From Mariprofundus sp. KV (GTDB lineage Bacteria > Pseudomonadota > Zetaproteobacteria > Mariprofundales > Mariprofundaceae), in contig NZ_VWNB01000004.1 of assembly GCF_013387475.1 (NCBI RefSeq), positions 124,001 through 188,000 on the forward strand: a stretch of DNA of 64,000 nt. The letters are read 5' to 3'. The stretch's first letter is position 1, and every line of letters starts with the position of its first letter. The notes below the pieces were generated by a model. The model was not told where the DNA came from and did no database searches. It was given only the letters and a program-made list of their open reading frames with translations. The translations under genes were made by a program, and so were the position numbers. Below are positions 10,074 to 19,642 of the stretch, one piece after another.

Positions 10074-10547
10074 ATGCCTTATTCAAAAGTTCTTGCCCGC
10101 GACATCATGAATGCCAATCCGCCATACTGCCATCTGAGCACCATGGTGGATGAGATTGCCCGCCGTTTTGCTGTTGAGGATCTGAGCGGCATTCTGGTTG
10201 TAGATGATGATCAGCGCCTGCTGGGTGTGATTACCGAAAATGATCTGATTGACCAACAGAAGAACCTGCATGTACCTACCGCCGTTGCCCTGTTTGATAT
10301 GGTGATTCCGATGGGTGAGGCGCAGTTTGAAGAGGAGCTGGCACGTATGCAGGCGATGACGGCTGAGGATCTGGTGAATGAAGATGTAATCACTGTAAAT
10401 GTTGATACTGATCTTAATGAAATCGCTTCGATCATGGGCGATAAGTCAGTAGCGCATCTGCCTGTGCTTGATGGTGAATCAGTGGTTGGCATGATCTGTA
10501 AACATGATGTCATCAAAGCTCTGGTTGCCGTTAAAACAGAGCGTTGA
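10074..10547 (+). CDS. Tandem CBS-domain protein
   Basis: A 157-residue stand-alone CBS pair; such modules bind adenosine nucleotides and regulate partners. CBS1 covers about 8-65 (ARDIMNANPPYCHLST ... GVITENDLI) and CBS2 about 95-155 (AEDLVNEDVITV ... GMICKHDVIKAL). The strands and the [V/I]xxxD end of each repeat are clear. The start follows an AGGAGG site. The 3' end is immediately upstream of tsaE, or overlaps it, depending on the tsaE start. No catalytic domain is fused, so the partner is unknown. Confidence 0.9.
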   Translation: MPYSKVLARDIMNANPPYCHLSTMVDEIARRFAVEDLSGILVVDDDQRLLGVITENDLIDQQKNLHVPTAVALFDMVIPMGEAQFEEELARMQAMTAEDLVNEDVITVNVDTDLNEIASIMGDKSVAHLPVLDGESVVGMICKHDVIKALVAVKTER

Positions 10548-10557
10548 AAACACAGTA

Positions 10558-10992
10558 TTGAAAACTATCTGTCACAACGAGGCGGAAACCACTGCGCTGG
10601 CGCAGCGATTTGCCGCCACCCTTAAACCCGGGGACGTGGTGGCGCTCTACGGTGAACTCGGAGCGGGAAAAAGCTTTTTCTGCCGTGCCGTGATGCGTGC
10701 ACTCGGTGTCACCGATGCTGCACTTCCCAGTCCCACCTTTGCCATCATTCAGGAATATGAGGGCGCGTCTTGTCGGGTGACACATATGGACTGGTACCGG
10801 CTGGATGATCCTGATGAGATTGAGATGCTGGGTGTGCGCGACTATCTGCAGTCACCCTGGATTGCACTGATTGAGTGGCCGGATCGGGCTCCGCATATGA
10901 TTGCTGAGGATGCCATTAAGGTGCATCTGTGGCCGGATGCGCAAAACCCTGACCTCAGAACCATTGAGATTGATCAGATTGGATTGGATTAA
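10558..10992 (+). CDS. tsaE: tRNA threonylcarbamoyladenosine biosynthesis ATPase TsaE
   Basis: Small P-loop ATPase of the TsaBDE complex that makes t6A37 on ANN-reading tRNAs. Walker A is YGELGAGKSFF, followed by SPTFAIIQEY and THMDWYRL, all typical. I place the start at TTG 10558, giving 144 residues beginning MKTICHNEAET, which matches the family N-terminus. An ATG at 10504 would add 18 residues by reading 44 nt into the CBS gene. TsaB and TsaD genes are not in the window. Confidence 0.92.
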   Translation: MKTICHNEAETTALAQRFAATLKPGDVVALYGELGAGKSFFCRAVMRALGVTDAALPSPTFAIIQEYEGASCRVTHMDWYRLDDPDEIEMLGVRDYLQSPWIALIEWPDRAPHMIAEDAIKVHLWPDAQNPDLRTIEIDQIGLD

Positions 10993-11012
10993 AGAGAGAG
11001 GAGAGTCATCAG

Positions 11013-13580
11013 ATGGCTGAAGAGCGTTCAGAAATTTCATCAGAAGCCACAACCGATGGTGTAACAGAAGTTGTATACTCTTCCGGACTGAATTGGAAAA
11101 TTGCTGTTCCGGCAACGTTTGCCGTGTTACTCCTGCTGGTGATTTCACTGCTGCCACTGGCCATCGAATATTCGGCAGAGAAGTGGCTGCAGGAGCATGG
11201 TGTGTCGCAGGCTGAGATAGAGAATGTCGATCTCAATCTCTTCTCCGGCGAGTTTGTGTTGCAGGGGTTGAAGGCCGGTGACGGTCTGAATATCAAGCGT
11301 CTGGCTGTGAATATCGACTGGTTGCCACTGTTCAAGAAGATTGTTCATGTGCGTTCTCTGGAACTCGACAGTGTAAACCTGAATCTGCATCAGGATGCGC
11401 AGCAGCAGTGGCAGTTGGCCGACATTAAACTTGAGCCGGCAGTAGAGCCCGCAAAGGGTGAGGCAGTCGCGGTTGAGCCAGAAGATGAACTATGGCTGGC
11501 GGTGGTGGATGATCTCCGGATCAATCGGCTGCTGGTTGATGTGAATGGTCAGGATATGCAGCTCAAGCTTCCAGTCGATTCCCTGCAACTTAATCTCTCC
11601 AATCTGACGGGCAGTGAACAGACGTTGGAGACATCGCTGAAAGTGGGTGAAACCAGCTTCAGTGGTTTTGGTTACCGGGTGAATAACGAGACTCTGGATT
11701 TGACAGCAAAACTACTCTTTTCCATGGGCGCAGAGGATATTGCCGCTTCACTGAAGAGTGAGGATGCTGTGCTTAAACTGGCCGGTCTCAAGCTTGCTCA
11801 GCCAGATGGTCAGCCGCTGGCTGCCGTGGAGTCACTTGCAGTGAATAACCTGCAGATGGCTGGCATCAACAATCACAAACTTGAATCGGTTAACATCACC
11901 AATGTGAGCGTGCAGCCGCAACTTACCGGTGCAGGTAGTTTGCAGTTTGCCGCCATTGATGTGCAGAAAATTGATGCGGATCTAAAGGGTCAGATCAAGG
12001 TTGCCTCCCTGATTCTCAAAGCCTTGCAGGCTGATGGTATGAGTGGTGGCGATGACCGCATGCGCCTGAATCGCCTTGAACTTGCCGACTTGAAAATGGA
12101 ACCGGGCAAAACAGTGAACCTGCAATCACTGGCCATGCAGGGCTTTGATCTCAAACAGCAGCAGGGCAAGCAACTTCTTGCTGCTATTGATGGGGTATCC
12201 CTGAAGAATTTTGCCATGACAAGTGCTGAGAAGGGGAGCTTTGACTCACTCGCGCTGAACAAGGTTAAACTGCCTGCATCAGGCAAGAAGTCGATGGGTT
12301 CAATCGGTGCGATTGTTGCCAGTAGTGCAACGCTGGATACCAATGGCATCTATCACCTGAAAAAACTGCAGTTTAACGATCTGGATACCACGCTGATTAA
12401 GCAGAAGAGTGGCAAGTTTGTTGTCTTGGATGAACTGGCGAGCAAGCCGAAAGCAGAGGCCGGGAAGCCAAACAAAAAAGAGCCGGTTAAAACGGCAGCA
12501 AAGGCAGAGAAGCCAAAAGATCCGGTTGTGATAGTTGATGAGTTGATTATCAGTGCGGGCAGTAAAATTGCCTATCGCGATGAGTCACTCTCACCACCAC
12601 TTGATACGAAAATGAGCGTCAAAAAGTTCCGCTTTGCGCCACTGGATCTCTCCGGCAAACGTGACGGCATACTTGATATGCAGATGGGCATCGGCAAGTA
12701 CGGAGAGATGAGCGCCAAGGGTAAGATTCGACCGCATGCCAAAAAACTGAAAACTGAGCTCATGGTGACCGTGAAGAACTTCGAGATGCCGGGTTTGAGC
12801 GGATTCATTGAATCGGATTTCGGCAAATCGATTCAGACCGGGCAGTTTAATCTGAACACTGCAGTCAACATTGATAAGAACATCATCAGTGCCAATAACA
12901 AGCTGCTGATCCGTAAGCTGGAGCTGGGTGACTCTGATCAGCCGGGCAAGGCGGAGCAGAGTATCGGCATGCCGGTTGGCATGGCGTTGGATATGTTGCG
13001 CGATGATCGTGGTGATATTGAGATGGAGGTGCCGATCAGCGGTAATCTTGATGACCCGAACATCAATCTTAATGCCATTATTAATAAGGCGCTGATGTCC
13101 TCCTTAAGTGCCGGGGCGATGACCTACGCTACACTGGCATTGCAACCCTACGGCAGCATCATTCTTGCCGCTGATCTGGCCAGTGATCTGATCAGGGAGG
13201 CGGCCAAGCCGAAGCTGACACCGATTGGTTTTACTGAGCTTGGAGTATCACTGAATCCTGAGATGACAGACTATATCTCCAAAATTGCCGGGCTATTGAA
13301 AAAGAGCGAGCAGTTCCGTGTTCAAGTCTGTGGTGTTGCCACACGCATTGAGGGTGAGCCGGTGGCGAAACCGCCAGCAGCTGATGCTGCTGTTAAGGTA
13401 GAACCAGCCACGGCCAGAAGCGATGAGGAGCTGTTGCTGCTTGCAGAGACACGTGCTGATGTGGTGATGGATGCACTTAAAGCACATGGCATAACAACTG
13501 AGCGACTGTTTGGCTGCCGCACCAAAATCGATGATGCCAAGCTAAAATCTATGCCAAGGGTGGATTTGATCCTCGATTAA
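11013..13580 (+). CDS. DUF748 / AsmA-like envelope protein
   Basis: An 855-residue protein with one membrane helix near residues 29-54 and a long periplasmic part rich in beta repeats, like AsmA-superfamily proteins that bridge or modulate the envelope. The C-terminal half fits DUF748 (KFRFAPLDLSGKRDGILDM, MALDMLRDDRGDIEMEVPISG). The end contains a short OmpA-like stretch (DEELLLLAETRADVVMDAL). A Lys/Pro/Ala-rich linker occupies about 480-510. AsmA-type proteins are linked to lipid transport or outer-membrane homeostasis; the exact job here is unknown. It is preceded by a GAGAGGAG site 20 nt after tsaE, so it may be in the same transcript. Confidence 0.85.
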   Translation: MAEERSEISSEATTDGVTEVVYSSGLNWKIAVPATFAVLLLLVISLLPLAIEYSAEKWLQEHGVSQAEIENVDLNLFSGEFVLQGLKAGDGLNIKRLAVNIDWLPLFKKIVHVRSLELDSVNLNLHQDAQQQWQLADIKLEPAVEPAKGEAVAVEPEDELWLAVVDDLRINRLLVDVNGQDMQLKLPVDSLQLNLSNLTGSEQTLETSLKVGETSFSGFGYRVNNETLDLTAKLLFSMGAEDIAASLKSEDAVLKLAGLKLAQPDGQPLAAVESLAVNNLQMAGINNHKLESVNITNVSVQPQLTGAGSLQFAAIDVQKIDADLKGQIKVASLILKALQADGMSGGDDRMRLNRLELADLKMEPGKTVNLQSLAMQGFDLKQQQGKQLLAAIDGVSLKNFAMTSAEKGSFDSLALNKVKLPASGKKSMGSIGAIVASSATLDTNGIYHLKKLQFNDLDTTLIKQKSGKFVVLDELASKPKAEAGKPNKKEPVKTAAKAEKPKDPVVIVDELIISAGSKIAYRDESLSPPLDTKMSVKKFRFAPLDLSGKRDGILDMQMGIGKYGEMSAKGKIRPHAKKLKTELMVTVKNFEMPGLSGFIESDFGKSIQTGQFNLNTAVNIDKNIISANNKLLIRKLELGDSDQPGKAEQSIGMPVGMALDMLRDDRGDIEMEVPISGNLDDPNINLNAIINKALMSSLSAGAMTYATLALQPYGSIILAADLASDLIREAAKPKLTPIGFTELGVSLNPEMTDYISKIAGLLKKSEQFRVQVCGVATRIEGEPVAKPPAADAAVKVEPATARSDEELLLLAETRADVVMDALKAHGITTERLFGCRTKIDDAKLKSMPRVDLILD

Positions 13581-13640
13581 GTCTAATTTCTCTCACTGGG
13601 TGACGGGTGGCCGAAGGGTAGCTCTGTTTTGGGAGGTGTT

Positions 13641-14183
13641 GTGGTAAACAGGGTTGTGAAAGTAGTGGTGACCGGGCCGGTGAATGCGGGAAAAACAACG
13701 CTGATCCGCACGCTCAGTGATGTGCCGGTGGTCTGCACCAATGAGAGTGCAACTGATGATGTCGCAGGCATGAAAGATCTGACCACCGTAGCGATGGATC
13801 ATGGCATCTGTTATCCCTCAGAAGGTATGGAGTTGCATCTCTACGGCACGCCCGGCCAGCGCCGTTTTGATTTCATGTGGGAGATTCTTGCTGTGGGTGC
13901 GCATGCGATCCTGTTTCTGGTTGATGGCTCCGACCCTGAATCAATCGAAGAGGTCAGCTATATCTACGACCACTTCGGAGAGCGTATCAATATCCCGGAG
14001 CTTATTTTAGTCACCAAATCTGATCTGGAAGGTGCGCTTTCTCCTGCCGATGTTGCGGCGAGAATGGGAATCGATCCCAGCCATGTGGTGGCCTGTGATC
14101 CGAGGAGTACAAATGCTGCGAAAGCTACGCTGCTTTCATTTATAGAGAGCCAGAAGCTGGAAGTTTGCGAGCCGATCATCTGA
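13641..14183 (+). CDS. Small Ras-like GTPase (COG2229 type)
   Basis: A 180-residue bacterial small GTPase. Walker A/G1 is GPVNAGKTTLI, G3 is LYGTPGQRRF, and G4 is the variant TKSD, with an FLVDGSDPES strand before it. Relatives act in polarity or motility signalling, often beside roadblock proteins, but no roadblock/LC7 partner is next to it here. I choose GTG at 13641, 4 nt after GGGAGG; a TTG at 13629 would add four residues. The neighbours are a DUF748 protein and a diguanylate cyclase, so a motility or surface role is possible but unproven. Confidence 0.85.
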   Translation: MVNRVVKVVVTGPVNAGKTTLIRTLSDVPVVCTNESATDDVAGMKDLTTVAMDHGICYPSEGMELHLYGTPGQRRFDFMWEILAVGAHAILFLVDGSDPESIEEVSYIYDHFGERINIPELILVTKSDLEGALSPADVAARMGIDPSHVVACDPRSTNAAKATLLSFIESQKLEVCEPII

Positions 14184-14316
14184 TTATTCCGACGCCCTTT
14201 TGTCGGATACATGCAGAGAAAAAACAAAATAAACCATTTATTGGCATAGAATATGTTAGATTCCTATTAATGCAGGTGGCTGAGTAGAGATACGGGCAAG
14301 CTGCACAGGAGGGTTT

Positions 14317-16170
14317 ATGAAACTTCGCCATAAGAGTCAGCTTCTCATTATCATCAGTAGTCTTCTTGTTGTAGCCGTGTTTGCTGCCACCTCCATCATC
14401 TCCTATCACCGCTATAGCCTTAATGCCTTGCAGCGTCAGGCGCAGATGGGGGCAGAGATGATCCGGCTTACGGTTACGCATGAGATGACAGAGGGCCAGG
14501 CCGAACACAAAAACCCCTACATTGAAAATCTGAAGAATATTCCCGGTCTGGTGGGTGGTGTTGTTGTGCCAGCCAAAAGTGTGATCGATCAATACGAGAT
14601 TGATATGAGTGTGCGCACCCAGGTCACCGAGATGGAGAAAAGGGTGCTTGCTACCGGTGAGGAGCAGTCTGAATTGATCTCCGGAGATCGCGTGCGATAC
14701 ACCTACTCTATCCCCTATATTGCTATCAATGAAAACAATATGAACTGTATGGCATGCCATGTTGGCAACGAGGGTGATGTGATTGGTGTGGTTAGTCTGG
14801 AGATGGATGTTACCCAGCAATTCTATGAGGCGATCAGGGATACGGTTGGTATTTCACTGTTGTTCCTGCTCTTTGCCGGTGGTCTTGCCTTTGCTCTCAG
14901 GCGTTTCCTCAATCCGATCGAGCATGCAACTGAAGAGTTGAATCATACGGTGTCACTGGCTGAGGAGGGTGATTTCTCAGGCCGCATGATCAAACGCAGC
15001 AGTGATGAGATTGGCGAAATTGCCGAGCGTACCAACCACTTTATGGGGGTGCTGGATAACAGTATCGGTTCGATCACCAAAGATCTCGATACGCTTACCG
15101 GCCACCGCCAGATCGCTGAGCGTGAGAATCTGTTGCATACCACGGTGTCGGTAGTGCACACCATGGCGATGGTTTCACAGTTTAAGCAGATCATTGAGAA
15201 TGATCGCACCCTTGAAGATGTCTACTCCCGATTCCAGCAGCTATTGGAGCAGCAGCTACACTTCAGTCGCTACTCATTTTATGAGGTATCTAACTCCAAC
15301 AACCGCCTCAATGCAGTGTTTACCGGTGGGTTGCCTGAAGATATGGATCTGTGGTGTAAAAAGGATGTGATTCTAAACTGTGATTTTTGTCGGGCTAAAC
15401 GGACAGCGATGATCACCAATTCACATGATGCCGAAAATATATGCCCATCGTTTGCAGGGAGAGATACTGAGAATGGCTTATATCATCTCTGTCTGCCTAT
15501 GATGCTCTCCGGATCGGTTGGTGGTGTGCTGCAGGTGGTCTATTCTGAAGAAGAGAAAGCTATGGTGATGTCTGAGCTGCCAGTGCTGCAATCGTTTATG
15601 GATGAAGCTGCGCCTGTGATTGAAACCAAACGGCTTATGAAGTCGCTGCGGGAATCATCTCTGCGTGATCCGATGACCAATCTCTATAACAGGCGTTTTC
15701 TGGAAGAGCACCTTGAGACCGTCACCTCCGGCGTACTGCGTCGAAACAGTACGATTGGTATCCTGATGTGCGATCTGGACCACTTTAAACATGTGAATGA
15801 TACATATGGCCATGATGTGGGTGATGATGTGTTGAAAGGCGCATGCGAAATCATGAGAAAAACGCTTCGCGAAGCCGACCTGTTGATTCGATTCGGTGGT
15901 GAAGAGTTTCTTGCATTGCTGATTGATGCGGATGAGGAGGGCGGCATGATCTCCGGTGAACGTATTCGCAAGGCGATGGAGGAGCACTCATTCAAGACGC
16001 CGAAAGGGCCGCTGACCAAAACCATGTCACTGGGTTATGCCATCTACCCGAATGATAACGATGACTTCTGGGAGTGCGCGAAACTGGCTGATATCGCCCT
16101 TTACCAGGCCAAAGATACCGGACGAAATCAGGTGGTTCGTTATCAGAAGGGCATGGCTTCAGAGGAGTAA
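14317..16170 (+). CDS. Membrane diguanylate cyclase with periplasmic c-type heme motif
   Basis: Makes c-di-GMP in response to a periplasmic signal. Residues 1-25 form a membrane helix and a periplasmic domain follows, with a CxxCH heme-attachment motif at 144-148 (CMACH). A second helix lies near 178-195, then a HAMP-like linker and a GAF-like region with several cysteines (LNCDFC). A C-terminal GGDEF domain carries the active motif GGEEF at 527-531. An I-site RxxD (READ) precedes it by five residues, so product inhibition is likely. The heme suggests redox, O2 or NO sensing; this is inferred from family knowledge. The gene appears monocistronic, starting after an AGGAGG site. Confidence 0.9.
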   Translation: MKLRHKSQLLIIISSLLVVAVFAATSIISYHRYSLNALQRQAQMGAEMIRLTVTHEMTEGQAEHKNPYIENLKNIPGLVGGVVVPAKSVIDQYEIDMSVRTQVTEMEKRVLATGEEQSELISGDRVRYTYSIPYIAINENNMNCMACHVGNEGDVIGVVSLEMDVTQQFYEAIRDTVGISLLFLLFAGGLAFALRRFLNPIEHATEELNHTVSLAEEGDFSGRMIKRSSDEIGEIAERTNHFMGVLDNSIGSITKDLDTLTGHRQIAERENLLHTTVSVVHTMAMVSQFKQIIENDRTLEDVYSRFQQLLEQQLHFSRYSFYEVSNSNNRLNAVFTGGLPEDMDLWCKKDVILNCDFCRAKRTAMITNSHDAENICPSFAGRDTENGLYHLCLPMMLSGSVGGVLQVVYSEEEKAMVMSELPVLQSFMDEAAPVIETKRLMKSLRESSLRDPMTNLYNRRFLEEHLETVTSGVLRRNSTIGILMCDLDHFKHVNDTYGHDVGDDVLKGACEIMRKTLREADLLIRFGGEEFLALLIDADEEGGMISGERIRKAMEEHSFKTPKGPLTKTMSLGYAIYPNDNDDFWECAKLADIALYQAKDTGRNQVVRYQKGMASEE

Positions 16171-16336
16171 GAGAGTTCGTGACTATTTAGCACTGCTAAA
16201 AAACAGAAAATCGAACCACGAATGCACACGAATAAGCGTGGTTTTGTCTTTGCTTACAATATCAAGCATTTGCCATGCATGATATTGGCAGGCCGTCCGT
16301 AGCCTGAACGGATGCTTTGACTTTTTCAGAGAATCC

Positions 16337-17500
16337 TTAGATCGACAACTCGATACCATCATCGTCATCTGAGCGGTTCTGCAAAATCTCATCGACACCT
16401 GATTTACCATTACCATCGTTGGCGTCATCAATGCTCTGCATCTTCATCTTCAGGCGCAGGTTGTTGGCTGAATCGGCATTTCTCAGTGCTTCAACCTCGG
16501 TGATTTTTTCATCTTTCCAGAGCTGGAAGAGGGCCTGATCGAAGGTGCGCATGCCGTGCTGCTCACCACTCTCCATCGCCTCTTTAATGGTACTGATATC
16601 ACCTTTGAGAATCAGATCGGCAATGCGCGGGGTGTTAATCAGAATCTCAATGGCGGCTACCCGGCCACCATCCACAGTTTTAACCAGCCGCTGGGAGAGA
16701 ATGGCGCGCAGGTTCATAGCCAGATTCATATACACTTGCTGATGCTGCTCTTCAGGGAAGAAGTTGATAATGCGTTCCAGCGCCTGATTGGAGTTGTTGG
16801 CGTGCAGCGTGGCCATAGCCAGATGGCCGGTTTCGGCAAAGGCGATGGCATGCTCCATGGTGTCACGTTCACGAATCTCACCAAGTAGAATAACGTCGGG
16901 TGCCTGACGTAGTGTATTCTTCAGTGCAGCCTGAAATGAGACGGTATCAGAACCCACTTCACGCTGGGTAACGAAACATTTTTTGTGGGGATGCATGAAC
17001 TCCACCGGATCTTCGATGGTGATGATATGTCCAGCCTGATTGGTATTGCGCCAATCCACCATCGCAGCGAGCGAGGTTGATTTACCCGAACCTGTCGCAC
17101 CAACCATCAGCACCAGTCCGCGTTTGGTCATCGAGATATCCTTGAATACTTCGGGAAGCTTGAGGTCGCCAAGACTGGGGATATCGGTGGTAATCTGACG
17201 AATCACCATGCCAACTGAGCCACGCTGGCGATAGATGTTGACGCGGAAACGACCTAAACCCGCATGTGCAGAGGAGAGGTTCATCTCCATGCTGGAGGCG
17301 AAATCGGCCTTCTGCTTTTCAGTCATCAGCTCACTTGCCAGTCGCTCAACCGTAACAGGATTCATCTCGGCATCACCAAGTCTGAGGATGGTGCCATTGA
17401 TGCGGTAACCCGGAGGGGCACCGGCCATCAGGTAGAGGTCGGAGGCATCTTTATCCACCATGACCTTCAGCAGTTGGCGAAGGGAAATTTCATCGGCCAT
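16337..17500 (-). CDS. pilU: Type IV pilus retraction ATPase PilU
   Basis: Hexameric secretion-type ATPase that helps retract type IV pili. The 387-residue protein has Walker A GATGSGKSTS, an Asp box ITIEDPVEFMHPHKKC, Walker B VILLGEIRERDT and the His box MATLHANNS. GEIRERDTMEHAIAFAETGH and FVTQREVG match PilU rather than PilT. A short acidic tail (RSDDDDGIEL) ends the protein. I start at ATG 17500, seven nt after a GAGGAG site, not at 17521. PilT, usually adjacent, is absent from the window. Three PilZ genes further on are consistent with pilus control by c-di-GMP. Confidence 0.93.
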   Translation of the reverse strand: MADEISLRQLLKVMVDKDASDLYLMAGAPPGYRINGTILRLGDAEMNPVTVERLASELMTEKQKADFASSMEMNLSSAHAGLGRFRVNIYRQRGSVGMVIRQITTDIPSLGDLKLPEVFKDISMTKRGLVLMVGATGSGKSTSLAAMVDWRNTNQAGHIITIEDPVEFMHPHKKCFVTQREVGSDTVSFQAALKNTLRQAPDVILLGEIRERDTMEHAIAFAETGHLAMATLHANNSNQALERIINFFPEEQHQQVYMNLAMNLRAILSQRLVKTVDGGRVAAIEILINTPRIADLILKGDISTIKEAMESGEQHGMRTFDQALFQLWKDEKITEVEALRNADSANNLRLKMKMQSIDDANDGNGKSGVDEILQNRSDDDDGIELSI

Positions 17501-17665
17501 GTCGTTACTCCTCTGTTGCATCTCTATCTCACCGACAGAAGCAATTCACGTACCATAAACTGGATCATTTTATCTGTTTGTGATGCCTGATACGATTGCA
17601 CTCGCACTGTCGGCTTTTATTCTGGCATGATAGCAGCATAAAGATCAGTGGCGAAAGGAATGGAA

Positions 17666-18238
17666 ATGGTTGATTCGGTTAAAATACAGTCAGATGTATA
17701 TCCGGTCCTTATAGGACTGATGGGGTGTGGCAAAAGCAGTATCGGAAAGCTGCTCTCTAAAGAGCTTGGTCTGAAACTGATTGATCTGGATCACTATATC
17801 GTTGAGAAGGCGGGTAAAACGATTCCCGAAATCTTTGCTGAGCAGGGTGAGGAGGGGTTTCGTGATCTGGAGAGTGAAGCGTTGGCCGAGGTGATCGGTA
17901 AGCCTGTGGTTCTCTCAACCGGAGGTGGTGCTGTGATGCGTGCTGAGAACAGGGCTCTGCTGGAGGCGCATGCGCCGGTGATCTGGTTGAAGTCCTCACT
18001 TGAATTTCTCGCCAACCGAATTCAAGGCGATAACAACCGGCCACTGATTGCCGGACGTGATGCTTTAACCACGCTGCAGCAGCTGGCAGAGGTTCGTTAT
18101 CCCTATTATACCCAGTGTGCCGATTATATTTTACATCGCGGCAAGATGAATAAAGCCGCCTCCCTTAAGGCTGTTCTGGAGTATCTAAGATCGTGGCAGT
18201 ATGAGCATAGTGATGAGCTCACTGCCTCTGACAAGTAA
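17666..18238 (+). CDS. aroK: Shikimate kinase
   Basis: Phosphorylates shikimate in aromatic amino-acid synthesis. The 190-residue protein has Walker A GLMGCGKSSIG, the substrate DLDHYIVE motif, RDLE, STGGGAV and a lid region NRPLIAGRD. Start choice: ATG 17666 lies six nt after AAAGGA; upstream GTG 17648 and ATG 17660 are in frame but badly spaced. aroB, often the next gene, is not present; instead the following genes run on the opposite strand. Confidence 0.95.
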   Translation: MVDSVKIQSDVYPVLIGLMGCGKSSIGKLLSKELGLKLIDLDHYIVEKAGKTIPEIFAEQGEEGFRDLESEALAEVIGKPVVLSTGGGAVMRAENRALLEAHAPVIWLKSSLEFLANRIQGDNNRPLIAGRDALTTLQQLAEVRYPYYTQCADYILHRGKMNKAASLKAVLEYLRSWQYEHSDELTASDK

Positions 18239-18263
18239 ACCGGATTATTTATCAGCCGGGATA

Positions 18264-18527
18264 TTATAAGACCATTTTGACTTGCGGGTGGCTGTTTATC
18301 TCCCGGTAAAGATTATCCAGTTGAGCCTTACTTTCAGCGGTAAAGGTGACGGTAACAGAGAGATATTTTCCTGTCTTGCTCGGCTTTGATCTGACTGCTG
18401 CTTCGCCAAGTTGAGTCACATGCTTGCGAACAATCATGACAATCTCATTTTCAAAGTCGGCACTATTATCCCCCATCACCTTGATCGGGAACCGGCAGGG
18501 GAACTCCAGCAGTGTCTCTTCACTCAT
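18264..18527 (-). CDS. ybeD: YbeD-family protein (DUF493)
   Basis: An 87-residue protein of the YbeD/UPF0250 family, with a ferredoxin-like ACT-type fold. It shows the family pattern LLEFPCRFPIKVMG near the start and SKTGKYLSVTVTFTAESKAQLDNLYREI toward the end. In other proteobacteria it neighbours lipoate genes, but not here. Its function is not established. It lies 14 nt after a DUF3616 gene on the same strand, so they may share a transcript. Confidence 0.92.
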   Translation of the reverse strand: MSEETLLEFPCRFPIKVMGDNSADFENEIVMIVRKHVTQLGEAAVRSKPSKTGKYLSVTVTFTAESKAQLDNLYREINSHPQVKMVL

Positions 18528-18541
18528 GTCGTTTGATGCTC

Positions 18542-19555
18542 CTACTCTGCTTTTGTGCGGCCGGACTCTAACCCGCCTCCGGAGATTGTGTAGCGGCGGG
18601 GCTCCCCGCCTTTGATGCCATCAAAGAGGATGATGATGTTGTAGCTTGAATCTGTGATGCGTTCAACGGCGACAGCCTCTGCCTTGCCACCGGCAGGTGG
18701 CCTGATTTCGCTCAACAGTTTCAACGCTCCGTTGTTGCTGTCGGTCAGGGTGTCCAGGCCATTCCAGTGGTAGAGACGGTACTCATTCGGCAACTCGGCA
18801 ACAGGGCCGGCAAGAAGCAGGAAACCGTCAGCAACACTCACCATATCCCGGATGCCGAGTCCACCAAGGTTGAGGTAGAGCAGCCGATAGCTCTTTTCAG
18901 GAGCGTCGAAATCCAGTTGCATCACCGGCACAAATCCGCCACGTAGTACAGGCCCACGAAATCCGAGATAAAGCGCTCCTTTTTTTGCCGCAACAGCTTC
19001 GATATCGATGCCGTTCTCTTTGGAGGGGATCGCGGCAAAAGGAGCAAGAACGGGATCGTTACGAATGATTTTTTCGAGTGAGATCTGTTCGCGTTTGATC
19101 ACGCTGTTGTTGCTTCCCAGGGTGAGCCGAAAGAGCTGTTTTCGCCCCGGCTCCTGCTTGATTGTGGCCTGTCGTTGCAGGTTTTTCTTGTGGCTGGCTT
19201 CAGGTTTAAGCCGCTTTCTGGCCAGTGCGTGTGAGCCGACCACGTAGATCTTCTCTCCTTCGACGGCGACGCCCTCGATATCGAGTTCACGGCCAGACTT
19301 TTTGTCACCTTTGTAAACGAGCATGTCACTGCTGAGGCGGTAGTTTTCACCTTCGGGCTTAAGCAGCTGGATGTAATTCTCATTTCTATCTTTACCGACA
19401 GCCTCATCAGCGCCGATCACCAGAAGCTCGCCGAGAAAAGCGGCTGCACTGATATCGTGCGCTGCATGGATTTTTCCGTGCAGCCTGAAATCATCAGCGG
19501 CTATGGCCGGGCAGGCAGATAGCAGAAGGGGAATCAGGTAAGTAGTGAGTCTCAT
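18542..19555 (-). CDS. Secreted DUF3616 protein
   Basis: A 337-residue exported protein. A signal peptide (about 1-19, ending CPAIAADD) is followed by a beta-propeller-like domain of the DUF3616 type, with the recurring blocks DIEGVAVEGEKIYVVGSHA, IDIEAVAAKKGALYLGFRGP and KAEAVAVERITDSSYNIIILF. The family's molecular role is unknown to me; the fold suggests a ligand- or polymer-binding periplasmic protein. Downstream lies ybeD. Confidence 0.8.
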   Translation of the reverse strand: MRLTTYLIPLLLSACPAIAADDFRLHGKIHAAHDISAAAFLGELLVIGADEAVGKDRNENYIQLLKPEGENYRLSSDMLVYKGDKKSGRELDIEGVAVEGEKIYVVGSHALARKRLKPEASHKKNLQRQATIKQEPGRKQLFRLTLGSNNSVIKREQISLEKIIRNDPVLAPFAAIPSKENGIDIEAVAAKKGALYLGFRGPVLRGGFVPVMQLDFDAPEKSYRLLYLNLGGLGIRDMVSVADGFLLLAGPVAELPNEYRLYHWNGLDTLTDSNNGALKLLSEIRPPAGGKAEAVAVERITDSSYNIIILFDGIKGGEPRRYTISGGGLESGRTKAE

Positions 19556-19591
19556 TGCTAAGAACCTAAATAAGTTGTTCGGAGAGGCAAG

Positions 19592-19623
19592 AAAAAGGCC
19601 GCCGACCCATAGGGTCGACGGCC
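19592..19623 (-). terminator. Terminator of the EF-hand gene
   Basis: A hairpin at 19597-19623 has two GC-rich arms (GGCCGCCGACCC against its complement with one mismatch) and is followed on the minus strand by five Ts (A-run at 19592-19596). It separates the EF-hand gene from the DUF3616 gene. Confidence 0.8.
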
Positions 19624-19642
19624 ATGATGTTAATCTGGGTGC

